Shown piece after piece: positions 1 through 11,345 of a stretch of DNA of 64,000 nucleotides (the first letter of the stretch is position 1; every line of letters starts with the position of its first letter). Under the pieces are notes generated by a model, which worked only from the letters and a program-made list of their open reading frames with translations, was not told the origin of the DNA and did no database searches. The position numbers and the translations under genes were made by a program. The DNA lies in assembly GCA_963575745.1 (NCBI GenBank), contig CAUYUJ010001714.1, positions 411,842-475,841 on the forward strand, in the 5' to 3' direction. This DNA comes from Prorocentrum cordatum (lineage: Eukaryota; Sar; Dinophyceae; Prorocentrales; Prorocentraceae).

Positions 1-667
1 TAGGATTCGGACAGCGCGCGCGGGTAGAAATTTTGAAAATTCGTAAAGATGTTTTTCGAGGACCTACGGTGCGATTCGTATGATTTTATGTTGCGCGGTG
101 CTAAAATCCCTAAGAAACCCAATGGTTTTTGAAGATTTCGGCGTGCGCGCGCGAAGAAAAAACAAATGTGTCCCGCATGGTATTATTTGACAGGGATGAT
201 GGCCCTGGCAGGTGCGCAACCGTTGTTGGAGAAGTTCGAAGCACGTGAAAAAGTTGCTCGCAAAAGCCCGTTTGACAGAAATGTTTAAGAAGTGTTCGGT
301 TTCCTACAAATCCGCAAGAGCGCGCGGGATGAAATTTTGACACTTTGTTTTTGAAAAACCATTGGTTTTTTGATGTTTTTATGTTAAAATCGCTACGAAC
401 ACTAAGGTTTTGGAAGGATTTCGTCTTGCGCGCGCGAATGTCCACTTTAACTTATTTTTTGCAAGGGATTCTTGAAATTTGATTATATTAGAACAAGAAA
501 GAATGTCCCTTTGTCCTTATTTTTGCAGGGAAAACCGCCCGTACCAACCCGTTTTGGCCGCGACTTTCCTCACGAAAATTATGAAAATGAGGCTGCGGCC
601 TAGGCGCGGCGGGGGGGCCATGCACCAGGGGCCCCAACAATAATTTTTCTTAAGAAGAAATAATGTT

Positions 668-668
668 C

Positions 669-739
<71 letters not shown>
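668..739. repeat. (CAA)n microsatellite
   Basis: Uninterrupted CAA trinucleotide run at the end of the first copy of the duplicated unit. Confidence 0.97.
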
Positions 740-740
<1 letters not shown>

Positions 741-1742
741 TACTAGCACGTGGGGACACTCCGTTCTCACCAGTGCCAGGGTTTTCATAGGAGGCGGGCA
801 ATACCCCCACCTTGTGGGGGGGCCGGTTCAAGCTCTACCAAATTTCCAAACGACTCTTCGCCACCACCCACACCCAGCTTCCCGCCCTATGACGTTCGGA
901 CACTTCACTTCGTGGCCTGCGGACGACCGTGGCTACTACACTGGCAGGCGCGCGAACGCCGTTGAAAGAGCTTGCGAAAGTAGCTCGCGCGAGCTCATGT
1001 AACATAAATGTTGAAAACCATTGGTTTTTTAGGAGTCGGACAGCGCGCGCGGGTAGAAATTTTGAAAATTCGTACAGATGTTTTTCGAGGACCTACGGTG
1101 CGATTCGTATGATTTTATGTTGCGCGGTGCTAAAATTCCTAAGAAACCCAATGGTTTTTGAAGATTTCGGCGTGCGCGCGCGAAGAAAAAACGAATGTGT
1201 CCCATATGGTAATTATTTGGACAGGGATGAATTGGCCCTGGCAGGGTGCGCAACGTTTGTTGGAGAAGTTCGAAGCACTGAAAAAGTTGCTCGCAAAAGC
1301 CCGTTTGACAGAAATGTTGAAAAAGTGTTGGTTTTCCTACGAATCCGCAAGAGCGCGCGGGATGAGATTTTGACATTTTTTTGTTGAAAAACCATTGGTT
1401 TTTTGATGTTTTTATGTTAAAATCGCTCCGAACACTAAGCTTTTGGAAGGATTTCGTCTTGCGCGCGCGAAGGTCCACTTTACCTTATTTTTTGCAAGGG
1501 ATTCTTGAAATTTGATTATATTAGAACAAGAAATGTCATTTTATATTGTTTTTTGCAAGTGAAAACGGATTACAACAAAACAACCGGATTCCGGACGCAA
1601 CCCCCTTTTGGTTGCCGGAGACCTTTCCTCACGAAAATGAATGAAACATGGCCTGCGGCTAGCGCGCGAGTGGGGCCGTGCCCATGGGTCCACTCAAACA
1701 AAAACCCCAACATATTATTTTATTTAGAAGTAATAAGGTTCC

Positions 1743-1837
1743 CAACAACAAACAACAAACAACAAACAACAAACAACAAACAACAAACAACAAACAACAA
1801 ACAACAAGCAACAAGCAACAAGCAACAAGCAACAAGC

Positions 1838-1902
<65 letters not shown>
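1743..1902. repeat. (CAACAAA)n then (CAA)n microsatellite
   Basis: The run begins as CAACAAA heptamers, passes through CAACAAG variants and becomes pure CAA. It occupies the same position in the second unit as the simple CAA run at 668-739, so the heptamer form probably grew after the duplication. Confidence 0.95.
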
Positions 1903-1984
1903 CGACGAGAATCCGCACCGCGGAATTCCACTTCAGCCACGCACCCAGGGACAGTGAATGACCGTTCGGCCCCCATCACTCTGA

Positions 1985-3130
1985 TCATATTCGCCCAGAG
2001 GCCTCCAAGCTCGCGCCAAGACGGCCAAAGAGGGTCCCAGAGGGCCCCAAGATCGCACCAGACGGCCAAAGAGAGTTCCATGAGGGCCCCAACACGGCTC
2101 AAGTGGGGTTCAGGAGTGACCTAGAGGCCCCGAAGACAGCCCAAGAAGGCCTCAGGACCGCTCCCAGAAAGAGCTCACAGGGGTACCCGACCTGACATTC
2201 CCAGCCTGCCTCCCCAAAGAGAGCCCCAGGAGACCCCAAGAAGGCTCCCCAAAGCATCCAGAATGCCCCCAAGAGGCCCCCCATAGGCCCCCAAGAGGCC
2301 TCCAAGAAGCCCCCAGGCAGCCGAAGATGGTCCGCAAAGAGTCCCCCAAACCGCCCAAGACGGCCCAAGACCCGAGGGGCGACCGGGGCGGGGACGGCGT
2401 CGACGACGACGACGCCGACGACGGCGACACCGCCGACGACGGAGAATTCTCTCTGGGATCCGAGGGCCTCTGCGCTGGCCAAGGGCGGGAGGTGCCACCG
2501 CAGGAGGGCCACGGCGCGCATGGCGTCCAGGAGGCCGCTTTCTTGGACCGGCGGCGGCGGCGGTCCGAAGTGCGGCTCGTCCGCACCGTCCGTTGTGAGG
2601 TTCCTCGGGGCTGTTTGGGAGCCTCTTGAAGCCTCGTTTGGGCCTCCTGGGTGCCTCTTGGGGGTCTCCTGGGGCCTCTTGGACCCCTTAGGGGCCTCCG
2701 GGGGTCCTGTGGAGGCGGGAGGCTCGAATTTCCGGTTCGCGGTTCCCCTCTTGGGGCCCTCTTGGGGCTGTCTTGGGCCTCTCTTCGCCCGTCTTGGGCG
2801 CGTCTTGGGCCGTCTTGGGGCCCTCCAGAGCCGTCTTGAGGCCCCCTTGGAGGCCTCTTGGGCTGTCTTGGGGCGTCCGCGAGGGGCCTTTGAGCCGTCG
2901 TGGAGCGTCGGAAATGTGTCCAAAACCTTCGAAAAATAAACGATTTTGGCCTCTTGGGGCCCTCTGGGGGGGCCTCTTGGAGGCCTCTTGGAGAGTCTTG
3001 GGGGCCTCTTTGGCCGTCTTGGGCTTATCTTGGGCATCTTGGGGCCCTCTTGGCGCCCTCTTGGGCCTCTTGGAGCCTGCTGGGCCCGTCGTGGAGCGCT
3101 CTTGGGGCACTCTTGGGCCGCCTGGGCTGC
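1985..3130. repeat. Degenerate AAGACGGCC-type tract in converging orientation
   Basis: Up to about 2,380 the plus strand carries AAGA-GGCC words (CCCAAGAGGCCCC, CCAAGACGG). From about 2,600 to 3,130 the same words appear as the reverse complement (GGCCTCTTGGGG). The centre is a CG-rich GACGAC run at about 2,400-2,450. The tract is open in several frames on both strands, so the long ORFs here are by-products of the repeat. The AT-richer core seen in related tracts appears in reverse at about 2,915-2,950. Confidence 0.8.
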
Positions 3131-3213
3131 TCCAGGGAGGCTCCAGGCCCCCCCCGTCCCGCCATGGGGGGTCGGGGCACCTGTCCTGGGGCCCCGGCAT
3201 CGCCCCCAGGAAT

Positions 3214-3285
3214 ACATATATATATATATATATAATATATATATATATATACATTACAATATATTATATAATATATATATATATA
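3214..3285. repeat. (AT)n dinucleotide stretch
   Basis: Alternating AT with short interruptions, immediately after the end of the degenerate tract. Confidence 0.95.
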
Positions 3286-3295
3286 GACGTGTCTG

Positions 3296-3395
3296 TTGCA
3301 CAATACAGATTGCACACCCTAGATTGCACGGCATAGATTGCACCACCCAGGTTGCACCACACAGATTGGTCCAGATAGCTTGCAAAATACACATG
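3296..3395. repeat. Short tandem repeat with AGATTGCAC core
   Basis: About six imperfect units of 16-18 bp, each containing AGATTGCAC or GGTTGCAC, follow the AT stretch. A single similar word occurs at about 7,670. No coding potential is visible. Confidence 0.7.
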
Positions 3396-3549
3396 TGTTC
3401 AAAGCTCGCTCAACGTGCAAACAACAATGAACAAATCGTTGTCAGCCTACCCCTTAGAAGCCCCCCAGAAGCGCCCAGAAGCCTCGAAAGGCCCCCAACA
3501 CCCCGAAGAGGCCTTTCAAGCCTCTCCTCATCATTCTCTTCCTCCCTGC

Positions 3550-3611
3550 TCCTCCTCCTCCTCCTCCTCCTCCTCCTCCTCCTCCTCCTCCTCCTCCTCC
3601 TCCTCCTCCTG
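3550..3611. repeat. (TCC)n microsatellite
   Basis: Pure TCC run. The bases from here to about 4,440 are GC-rich single-copy-looking DNA with overlapping ORFs in several frames, none of which I recognise. Confidence 0.95.
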
Positions 3612-4455
3612 CTGACGCAGGCGAGGCTCTGCGACGCAGGCAAGGCGGAGCAGGATAGGCGCGAGCTTTGCACGGCTGCGCGGGGAAACATGCGACACCG
3701 ATATTTCGCGCGCGACTGCACGGCGGCGCGCAGAAGAAATCAATGCCTTCCCGAGCTCGTGGGGGCTGCAGCTGTGGTGCGGTCGCGCGGCGAGGCGGCG
3801 GGGGAGCTCTTCGCGAAGACCATTCTGCCGAGCCCCGTGCAGTGTTGGCGACGCGCACACGAGAGTGGCGACGGTGGGGCGGCCTCCTGAGAAGGCTGGG
3901 GGTGTTCTGGGACGGCAAGGGGCTTCTCAGAGAAAGGCCCCGGAGGCTTCCAAGACGGTTTTGCTGGAAGCTGGGAGGGCTGAAGCCCATGCGCCTTCCT
4001 GAGGCGCCCCGCCTCCTCACGAGGGCCGCGCGAGCTCTTCGCGGGGTCCCCTCTTCCGAGCTCCGCCTCCCCGAGGGTGGAAGCCCCAGAGGCCACCGGG
4101 GGGGGGGGTACTCGACGGGCGAGGCCTGCGTCCACGGCAGTCCCTACGACGTCGAGGACAAAGCGCAGGCTGCGCGATGATACCCATGAACGAGGACAGG
4201 GATGTCATGGACGCTGCCTATGGACTGGTACTCCTGTCCGACGAGGCCCCTCCATGCACCGCCAGAATATTTCGACGTCCATTGCTTCGGTCGCGCCCTT
4301 GGCCCCCGAGGAGTGGTGGATATGAACTGTTTTGTTTTCCCCTCGCACAAAATCCACGGGTGCAACAATACCCTCGCGAATCAGAAGGTCGCGAAGCAAA
4401 CCAGGAACACCGCATAAGCCGACCTGCAATAGGACTCATGCTTTCAACCGTGGCG

Positions 4456-4556
4456 TGAACAACTACTCGACAATGCAGTAGCTACTCGACAGTGCAGTAG
4501 CTACTCGACAATGCAATAGTTTCTCGACTGTTGAACAGCTTACTCGACAATGCATT
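4456..4556. repeat. 19-20 bp tandem repeat (CTACTCGACAATGCAGTAG type)
   Basis: Five consecutive units of 19-20 bp sharing ACTCGAC and GCARTAG. Each unit begins CTACTCG and ends GTAG, so it is itself weakly palindromic. The stretch 4,560-5,620 that follows is purine/pyrimidine-rich (CTCC, GAGA and GGGA runs) and contains no gene I can support. Confidence 0.85.
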
Positions 4557-5629
4557 AGCAGGAGTGGTGGATATGGACATCCCAGGAAAAGCCAAAGATG
4601 CCAAAGAGCCTCGATCCTCGCTCCTCCCCCCCCTCCCTCCCAGCCTCCCTCGCCTCCTCCCTCCCCCTCCTCTTTCAGCCTCTCAGCCATTGACTACATG
4701 ATCCCACAATGTGAAACCAGCAGCAGAGAAAGAGAGCGAGCGGGCAGAGCAGGGCAAAGTTTGGGCAAGCACGGCTCCTCACCTCCTCTTGATGGGATAC
4801 TGCGGCCGAAATACTTCTCGGTGCTGGGGTCTATGCCTCCCTTTTAAGGGCTTGGTCATCGAGCCGCACCCTTGTTTTGGGGGGGGTCCCAGGCAAAACC
4901 TTAGGCAGTTTGAGGGTCTCGGCTCGATTCTTTCCTCCCCCTCCTCCATCCCCTCCTCTCCTCCCTTCGCCCGCATGGAGCCAGCCGAGGGGAGGGGGGG
5001 GCGCCTGGCCGAGGGGGAGCGAGTCAGCGATCAGCACTGGGAGCTCCTCCTGTCGCGGCCCGATAGCCGGGGTGCGCGCGCCCCAGGGTGCGGAGAGAAG
5101 CGCGGAGGATCCAGGATCCTGGGCGTCGCTCGCTCCTCTTGGGAGGGAGGCAGGGAGGGACGGGGGGGGGAAAGGGATCTTCAACGTCGACGCGGGTGCG
5201 GCAACAATGAAAAAGGGGGATGGCGAGTCCCACATGAGGGGTACGAGCGCCGGGGAGGGACAGGGAGGGACAGGGAAAGAGAGAGAGAGAGAGAGACAGA
5301 GAGAGGGGCGGGAGAGGAGCGCAGAGTATCGAGGATCTCGGGCGTCGCTCGCTCCTCCTGGGCCTCCCCCCCGCAGCAGCCTCGTCACCACGGCTGGGTT
5401 TCCTTCGAAATCCTGGACGGAACGAAGCGCCGGACAAGCCAGGGGGGGGCACTTTGGAAAAAGGAAGAGTGAGGGAGGCAGGGGAGGGAGAGAGTGATAG
5501 GGAAAGAGCGAGAGAGAGAGAGGGAGCGAGACAGAGGAGGAGGGACTTCGACAGAAAGAGAGAGTGCCACTGATCCTACTCATCCTTTCCCTCTTCCGCC
5601 CCTCTTCCTCCTCCTCAAGAACACCAACA

Positions 5630-5650
5630 ACAACAGCGGCAGCAGCAGCG

Positions 5651-5709
<59 letters not shown>

Positions 5710-5784
5710 AGCAGCATCATCAGCATAGTTAGCAGCAGCGGCATCATAATAATAATGATGATAATAATGATAAGAAGAGCAGTC

Positions 5785-5856
<72 letters not shown>

Positions 5857-6252
5857 ATAACCATCGTCGCCATCATCATTATCATCAGCATCATTATCAT
5901 CGTTATCATCGTCATCATGGTCATCACCATCATCATGATCATCACCATCATCATCATCGTCATCATCTCATCATCACAACCATCATCATCAACATTATCA
6001 GCAACACCGACATACATCATCATGATCAGCATCCTCATCATCATCATTATCATCAGCATCGTCATCATCGTCATTGGCATCGTCATGAACATCAGCAACG
6101 TCAGCATGTCCATCATCAGTATCATCTGTATCATCAGCATCATCACATTTATCACCATCAGCAGCAGCATAATCATCAACAACCAGAACAACATCAATAA
6201 TAACATGAACAACAACGACAACAACAACAACAACAACAATAACAACAACAGC

Positions 6253-6291
<39 letters not shown>

Positions 6292-6292
6292 C
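5630..6292. repeat. Cluster of trinucleotide microsatellites
   Basis: Consecutive runs are TCA (about 5,651-5,697), CAG/AGC, AGT (about 5,786-5,854), a long imperfect TCA field (about 5,860-6,180) and CAA (about 6,215-6,290). Because each motif is three bases, both strands stay open and give spurious poly-Ile, poly-Val, poly-Met and poly-Asn frames. Confidence 0.95.
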
Positions 6293-6299
6293 TTAAGAA

Positions 6300-6860
6300 T
6301 GATCGTTCTTATTGGGGGAAGGGCGAAGGATAGGGCATGGGAGAAATTAGCAGGAGGGGGGCTAGGAGCAGAAAACACGAGGCAGAACTAGACGGGCTAA
6401 TCGCGCGGGTAAATCCGAAGGGCCGGGTCGGGAAGGCTGGCCACAGCGGCCAGGTCGTGCAGGCGGATTGCTGAAGCATGAATCCCGCATGAATCGCGAG
6501 GAACTCTCGAGCGATAGCGCGGTTCCAATCAATCGAAAGAAAAACCATTGCAAGAGCGCGATTCCTGAGGGTCGAGGGCGCGGCCTCAGAACAAGTTGCG
6601 GGGACATCCCACGTGGGAGCGAGATTCATGCATAAAGTCTGAGCAAGTCCCAGCTCGAGAGCGCGATTGTGAGATTCGCCGGCCCAACGGGCCAAGGGCG
6701 TGCTAGGACCTCGGGCAAATGGTTAACAATATTTCTAATTCGCGCGCGCGGGGCCGCACCTGGGGGTCCCCGGACGAGAAAAACCCGGCAAAGTCCCGGG
6801 CAGATCCCGGCCAGGTCCTGGCCAGGCCGTCCAGGTCCCGCTCCAGGAGCACTTCAAGAG
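6300..6860. other. Noncoding spacer
   Basis: Moderately GC-rich DNA with no ORF I can recognise. The phrase GAGCGCGATT recurs at about 6,550 and 6,660, suggesting local duplication. Confidence 0.5.
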
Positions 6861-6864
6861 GCCT

Positions 6865-7345
6865 CCAAGAGAGCCAAAAGAGCTCAACATGGTCCGAGAC
6901 GGTCGAAGAGCGATCCAAGACGCCGGAAATGGCCTCCAGACAGCCCAAAGAGCCTTCGTTTTGGCGTTCTCGCCTTTTCGGTGTGCCGGCGCACCAAGAC
7001 GGCCCAAGAGGCTTCCAGGATCGCCCCAACACGGCCCACGAGGTCTCCAAGAGCACTCAAAACGGCGCAGAGGGCCTAAAGCAGCCCCTGAGGCCTCCAA
7101 GATGGCCGAAGAGGCCCCCAAAATGGGTCCAAGAGCGGGCCCAGACGGGGACCCGAACGGAAATTCCTAGCTCTCAGCGCAGCGAAGTCCCCTGGAGGCC
7201 CCAAGAGGCCCCCAGAAGGCCCCCGAGAGGCCCCAACAAATCCCCAAGAGGCCCCCAAAAGGCCCTGGGACGCCCCAGGAGATCCTAGAAATAGCGCCAA
7301 GAGGCCCCCGAGAAGCCTCCCAGAAAACCCCCAACGGCTCCCAAA
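6865..7345. repeat. AAGACGGCC-type degenerate tract with partial core
   Basis: Plus-oriented AAGAGGCC/AAGACGGCC words. At about 6,948-7,005 there is a truncated version of the recurrent core (TTTTGGCGTTCTCGCCTTTTCGG), without the flanking block seen at 30.5 and 52.0 kb. Confidence 0.8.
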
Positions 7346-7446
7346 GAGGCGCCTTGTCCATGACCACCAATTTCGCCCCAAATGAACACAACAAGCCATC
7401 CAGACACCTCCTCTTCGTCTTCATCCCCCCCCTAGCTCCTCTCCCC

Positions 7447-7485
7447 TCCTCCTCCTCCTCCTCCTCCTCCTCCTCCTCCTCCTCC

Positions 7486-7543
<58 letters not shown>

Positions 7544-7574
7544 TAACTATCATCAACATCATCATCATCATCAT

Positions 7575-7627
<53 letters not shown>

Positions 7628-7630
7628 GCA
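7447..7630. repeat. (TCC)n then (TCA)n microsatellite
   Basis: TCC run switching to TCA/ATC with CAC interruptions. From here to about 8,170 the sequence is C/T-rich with no recognisable gene. Confidence 0.95.
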
Positions 7631-8174
7631 TCGCCCTCCTCCTCCCTGTCGCTCGCCACTACCACACAAACAGATTGCACCAGTGATGCAAGATGGGCCG
7701 TCGGAGTGAACGAAGCGAGTGAGTGTAAGGGGGTTCAAGCGGGAGCCACTGTAGTTGAATTGAAAGATACAAGTTGCACCGAAGGGGGCGATCAACGACA
7801 CGCACTATTTGAAAATATAATGTCGATGTCTCCGACGGCGGAACCACACACGAACATCAATTTAGGTTGCCCTTCGCTCTTTCCTTTTCTCCCTGGCCGA
7901 AGCCCCTCGCATCGCCATCTGCGGCGCCTCCCCCATCCTCCCCCTTGTTTTCCTCGTCCTCCGTCTCCTTCTCCTGTTCGCCTTATTTGTTCAATTTCTC
8001 TTTCCCTCTTCGTCCGTTTCCTCCCCCTCCTCGTCTTTCTCCCCCCCCACCCCCTCCACAATTACTCAATATGAATACTACTCTCCCTCTTCCCCTGATG
8101 ACGGAATGGGAGTAGCCGACCCCCCCCGCGTACTGTTTTTTACACACAGGTCTCCCCGGAGTTGGGTTTTCGCC

Positions 8175-8630
8175 TGCATTTGTTTCCAAAATGCTGCTCT
8201 CGCTGAGGCGCCGGCCTCATTTTCGGGCCCCGCTCGTTCCGAATCGTGCTCCCGCTGCAGCGCTGGCCTCATTTCCGCCGGCGCCGGCGCCTGGGCTGCA
8301 CGCCCGAGCCGGCGCCCGGGCCGGCGCTCGGGCCGCTGGGTCCGGAGCCGGTTCCGGCCGCCCCCGGAAAATAGAGTTCCAAGGCGGCGCCGAAAAAAGA
8401 CCATTCTAATACACATTTTTCTTTTGGAAATGCTCAATTTCTGCTTCCGGCGCCCGGGAGGCCTCCTGGGCCGATTCCGACGCCAGGGCCGGCGCCCGAG
8501 CCGGCGCCCGGGCCGGACGCCCGAGCCGGCGCCCGGGCCGGCGCCCGGGCCGGGTCCGGAGCCGGTTCTGGCCGGCGCCGGAAAATCAGGTTCCGAGGCG
8601 GCGCCGAAAAAAGGCCATTCTATTACACAT
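8175..8630. repeat. About 205-bp GC-rich tandem array, left part
   Basis: Two units, each containing GAAAATGCTCAATTTCTG-like start text, a GCCGGCGCCCGG run, a CGGCGCCGGAAAAT block and a CATTCYAWTACACA end. Two more units lie at 10,950-11,345. The array is therefore split by the composite element between them. Confidence 0.8.
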
Positions 8631-8727
8631 TCAGCGAAGACTGATAGGTTCCTAGTGGTCTCAAAAGAGAGCATCATGACTCCCCAGGGGGGTCCGGGCA
8701 GGATCCGGGGAGAATCCGCGGATCCGC

Positions 8728-8945
8728 CAGTGACTATAGGGAACGCACCACTGAGGCTGAGGCTGAGGCCCCCAGCGCCGTCAGTGACTATGGGGAATGC
8801 ACCACTGAGGCTGAGGCTGAGGCCCCCAGCACCGCCAGTGACTCACTGAGGCTGAGGCTGAGGCTCCCAGCGCCGCCAGTGACTATGGGGAATCCACCAC
8901 TGAGGCTGATGCTGCGGCCCCCAGCGCCGCCAGTGACCATTGGTA
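8728..8945. repeat. 56-60 bp tandem repeat inside copy E
   Basis: Four units with the phrases GCCAGTGACTATGGG and CCACTGAGGCTGAGGCTG. I do not see this module in copies A-D, so it is specific to copy E. Confidence 0.8.
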
Positions 8946-8964
8946 ATTTTTAGCAAACAGTTAC

Positions 8965-9378
8965 ACACTTCGTGGTCTTCGAGGTCCCAGAACTCCATTC
9001 CCGAGCCACATTCTGAATGCCCGGAGCCAACTGTAGGCCATTTCGTGGTCTTCGAGTTCCCAGAACTCCATTCCTGGGCATGATTTTGAATGCGCGGAGC
9101 CAACTGTAGGCCACTTCGTGTCTTCGAGTTCCCAGAACTCCATTGCATTTTGAATGCCCGGAGCCAACTGTAGGCCACTTCGTGGTCTTCGAGTTCCCAG
9201 AACTCCATTCCCGGGCCACATTTTGAATGCCCGGAGCCAACTGTAGGCCACTTCGTGGTCTTCGAGTTCCCAGAACTCCATTCCTGGGCATGATTTTGAA
9301 TGCCCGGAGCCAACTGTAGGCCACTTCGTGTTCTTCGAGTTCCCAGAACTCCATTCCCGGGCCACATTTTGAATGCTG
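8965..9378 (-). repeat. 73-bp tandem repeats (copy E)
   Basis: About six units carrying CCAGAACTCCATTC, CCCGGAGCCAACTGTAGGCC and CACTTCGTG. They are the reverse complement of the 73-bp units in copies A-D. Confidence 0.9.
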
Positions 9379-10790
9379 AGGCAGGCTGATGCTGAGGCTG
9401 AGGCAGGCTGAGGCTGAGGCAGGCTGAGGCTGAGGCCGAGGCTGAAGGCAGACTGAGGCTGAGGCTGAAGCAGCTGAGGCTGAGGCTGAGGCAGGCTGAG
9501 GCTGAGGCTGAGGCAGGCTGATGCTGAGGCAGGCTGAGGCTGAGGCTGAGGCTGATGCAGGCTGAGGCTGAGGCAGGCTGAGGCTGAGGCCGAGGCTGAA
9601 GGCAGACTGAGGCTGAGGCTGAAGCAGGCTGAGGCTGAGGCTGAGGCTGAGGCTGAGGCTGAGGCTGAGGCTGAGGCTGAGGCTGAAGCAGGCTGAGGCT
9701 GAGGCTGAGGCAGGCTGAGGCTGAGGCAGGCTGAGGCTGAGAGCGAGGCTCAAGGCTGAGGCTGAGGCTGAGGCTGAGGCTGAGGCTGAGGCTGAGGCTG
9801 AGGCTGAGGCAGGCTGCAGGCTGAGGCTGAGGCAGGCTGATGCTGAGGCAGGCTGAGGCTGAGGCTGAGGCTGATGCAGGCTGAGGCTGAGGCAGGCTGA
9901 GGCTGAGGCCGAGGCTGAAGGCAGACTGAGGCTGAGGCTGAAGCAGGCTGAGGCTGAGGCTGAGGCTGAGGCAGGCTGATGCTGAGGCAGGCTGAGGCTG
10001 AGGCTGAGGCTGATGCAGGCTGAGGCTGAGGCAGGCTGAGGCTGAGGCCGAGGCTGAAGGCAGACTGAGGCTGAGGCTGAAGCAGGCTGAGGCTGAGGCT
10101 GAGGCAGGCTGAGGCTGAGGCTGAGGCAGGCTGATGCTGAGGCAGGCTGAGGCTGAGGCTGAGGCTGATGCAGGCTGAGGCTGAGGCAGGCTGAGGCTGA
10201 GGCCGAGGCTGAAGGCAGACTGAGGCTGAGGCTGAAGCAGGCTGAGGCTGAGGCTGAGGCTGAGGCAGGCTGAGGCTGAGGCTGCAGGCTGAGGCTGAGG
10301 CTGAGGCTGAGGCTGAGGCTGAGGCTGATGCAGGCTGAGGCTGAGGCAGGCTGAGGCTGAGGCCGAGGCTGAAGGCAGACTGAGGCTGAGGCTGAAGCAG
10401 GCTGAGGCTGAGGCTGAGGCAGGCTGAGGCTGAGGCTGAGGCAGGCTGATGCTGAGGCAGGCTGAGGCTGAGGCTGAGGCTGATGCAGGCTGAGGCTGAG
10501 GCAGGCTGAGGCTGAGGCCGAGGCTGAAGGCAGACTGAGGCTGAGGCTGAAGCAGGCTGAGGCTGAGGCAGAGGCAGGCTGAGGCTGAGGCTGAGGCAGG
10601 CTGATGCTGAGGCAGGCTGAGGCTGAGGCTGAGGCTGATGCAGGCTGAGGCTGAGGCAGGCTGAGGCTGAGGCCGAGGTTGAAGGCAGACTGATGTTGAG
10701 GCTGAAGCAGGCTGAGGCTGAGGCTGAGGCAGGCTGAGGCTGAGGCAGGCTGAGGCTGAGGCTGAGGCAGGCTGAGGCTGAGGCTGTGAC
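9376..10790 (-). repeat. GAGGCT/CAGCCT hexanucleotide field (copy E)
   Basis: About 1.4 kb of GAGGCT hexamers punctuated by GAGGCAGGCT, GATGCAGGCT and GAGGCCGAGGCTGAAGGCAGACT. These interruptions recur in blocks of roughly 120-180 bp, so there is a higher-order repeat. Read on the minus strand it gives a Ser/Ala/Gln/Pro/Leu low-complexity ORF, which I treat as a by-product. Confidence 0.95.
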
Positions 10791-10949
10791 TGCGACTGCC
10801 GTTGCCACTGCGACTGCCATCGCGAATGCGACTACGACTGCGAAAACAACAGAATTCTACAACAGGATTCTCCTCTGAATCTTAAGGGGAATGCTTCCAA
10901 ATATGCTCCTACACATCGCTGTTAGGTTGCTTTGCCAAGATATTTGTTG

Positions 10950-11345
10950 TTGAAAATGCTCAATTTCTGCTTCCGGCGCCCGGGGGGCCTCCCGGGCCGA
11001 TTCCGACGCCCGGGCTGGCGCCAGAGCCGGCGCCCGGGCCAGACGCCCGAGCCGGCGCCCGGGCCGGCGCCCGGGCCGGGTCCGGAGCCGGTTCCGGCCG
11101 GCGCCGGAAAATCGATTTCCGAGGCGGCGCCGAAAACATGCCATTCCAATACACAATTTTTCTTTTGAAAATGCTCAATTTCTGCTTTTGGCGCCTGGGG
11201 AAGCCTCCCGGGCCGATTCTGGCGTGCTTCCGCTCGTTCCGAATCGTGCTCCCACTGCAGCGCTGGCCTCATTTCCGCGCTTCCGCTCGTTTCGACTCGT
11301 GCCCCCGCTCCAGCGCTGGCGTCATTTCCCGCGCCATGCCACGGC
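10950..11345. repeat. About 205-bp GC-rich tandem array, right part
   Basis: Two further units of the array at 8,175-8,630. The first is close to full length; the second loses the GCCGGC run and ends in TTCCGCTCGTTCC-type text. From here to about 11,540 I see only short CCATGCCACG repeats and no gene. Confidence 0.75.

Larger units (their letters stand above)
1..1905. repeat. Tandem duplication of a 0.75-0.87 kb noncoding unit
   Basis: Bases 1-745 and 1,034-1,905 are two diverged copies of one unit. Both run from the GCGCGCGCGGG-containing start, through several AAAACCATTGGTTTTT-like blocks each followed by a GCGCGCG block, to a CCTTTCCTCACGAAAAT-type stretch, and both end in a CAA microsatellite. 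Small indels between copies break any shared reading frame, so I see no gene. The unit itself is built from shorter internal repeats, because CCATTGGTTTTT plus alternating CG recurs about every 130-250 bp. Confidence 0.85.
8631..10927 (-). mobile_element. Composite TIR-bounded repeat element, copy E (minus orientation)
   Basis: Relative to copies A-D this copy is inverted. Its plus-strand right end (about 10,890-10,928) reads as the reverse complement of the AACCTAACAGCGATGTGTAG start, and its left end has CAGCGAAGACTGATAG, the reverse complement of the CTATCAGTCTTCGCTG end. Reading along the element, the interior holds a CAGCCT-type hexanucleotide field, 73-bp repeats, a 56-60 bp repeat and a conserved tail (GAGTCATGATGCTCTC). 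It sits inside the 205-bp array. No transposase is visible, so if mobile it is non-autonomous. The element interpretation is inference; the shared ends are seen directly. Confidence 0.7.

Noticed and set aside
5494-6333. Long ORFs of poly-Ile, poly-Val, poly-Asn or poly-Met
   Set aside because: Pure translation of TCA, AGT and CAA microsatellites, open on both strands.
8965-9378. CRISPR array
   Set aside because: Units are head-to-tail 73-bp repeats without unique spacers, in a eukaryotic context.
9750-10820. Ser/Gln/Pro/Leu-rich 356-codon ORF as a silk- or mucin-like gene
   Set aside because: It is the hexanucleotide field read on one strand. It has no start context or unique domain, and it sits inside a dispersed repeat element.
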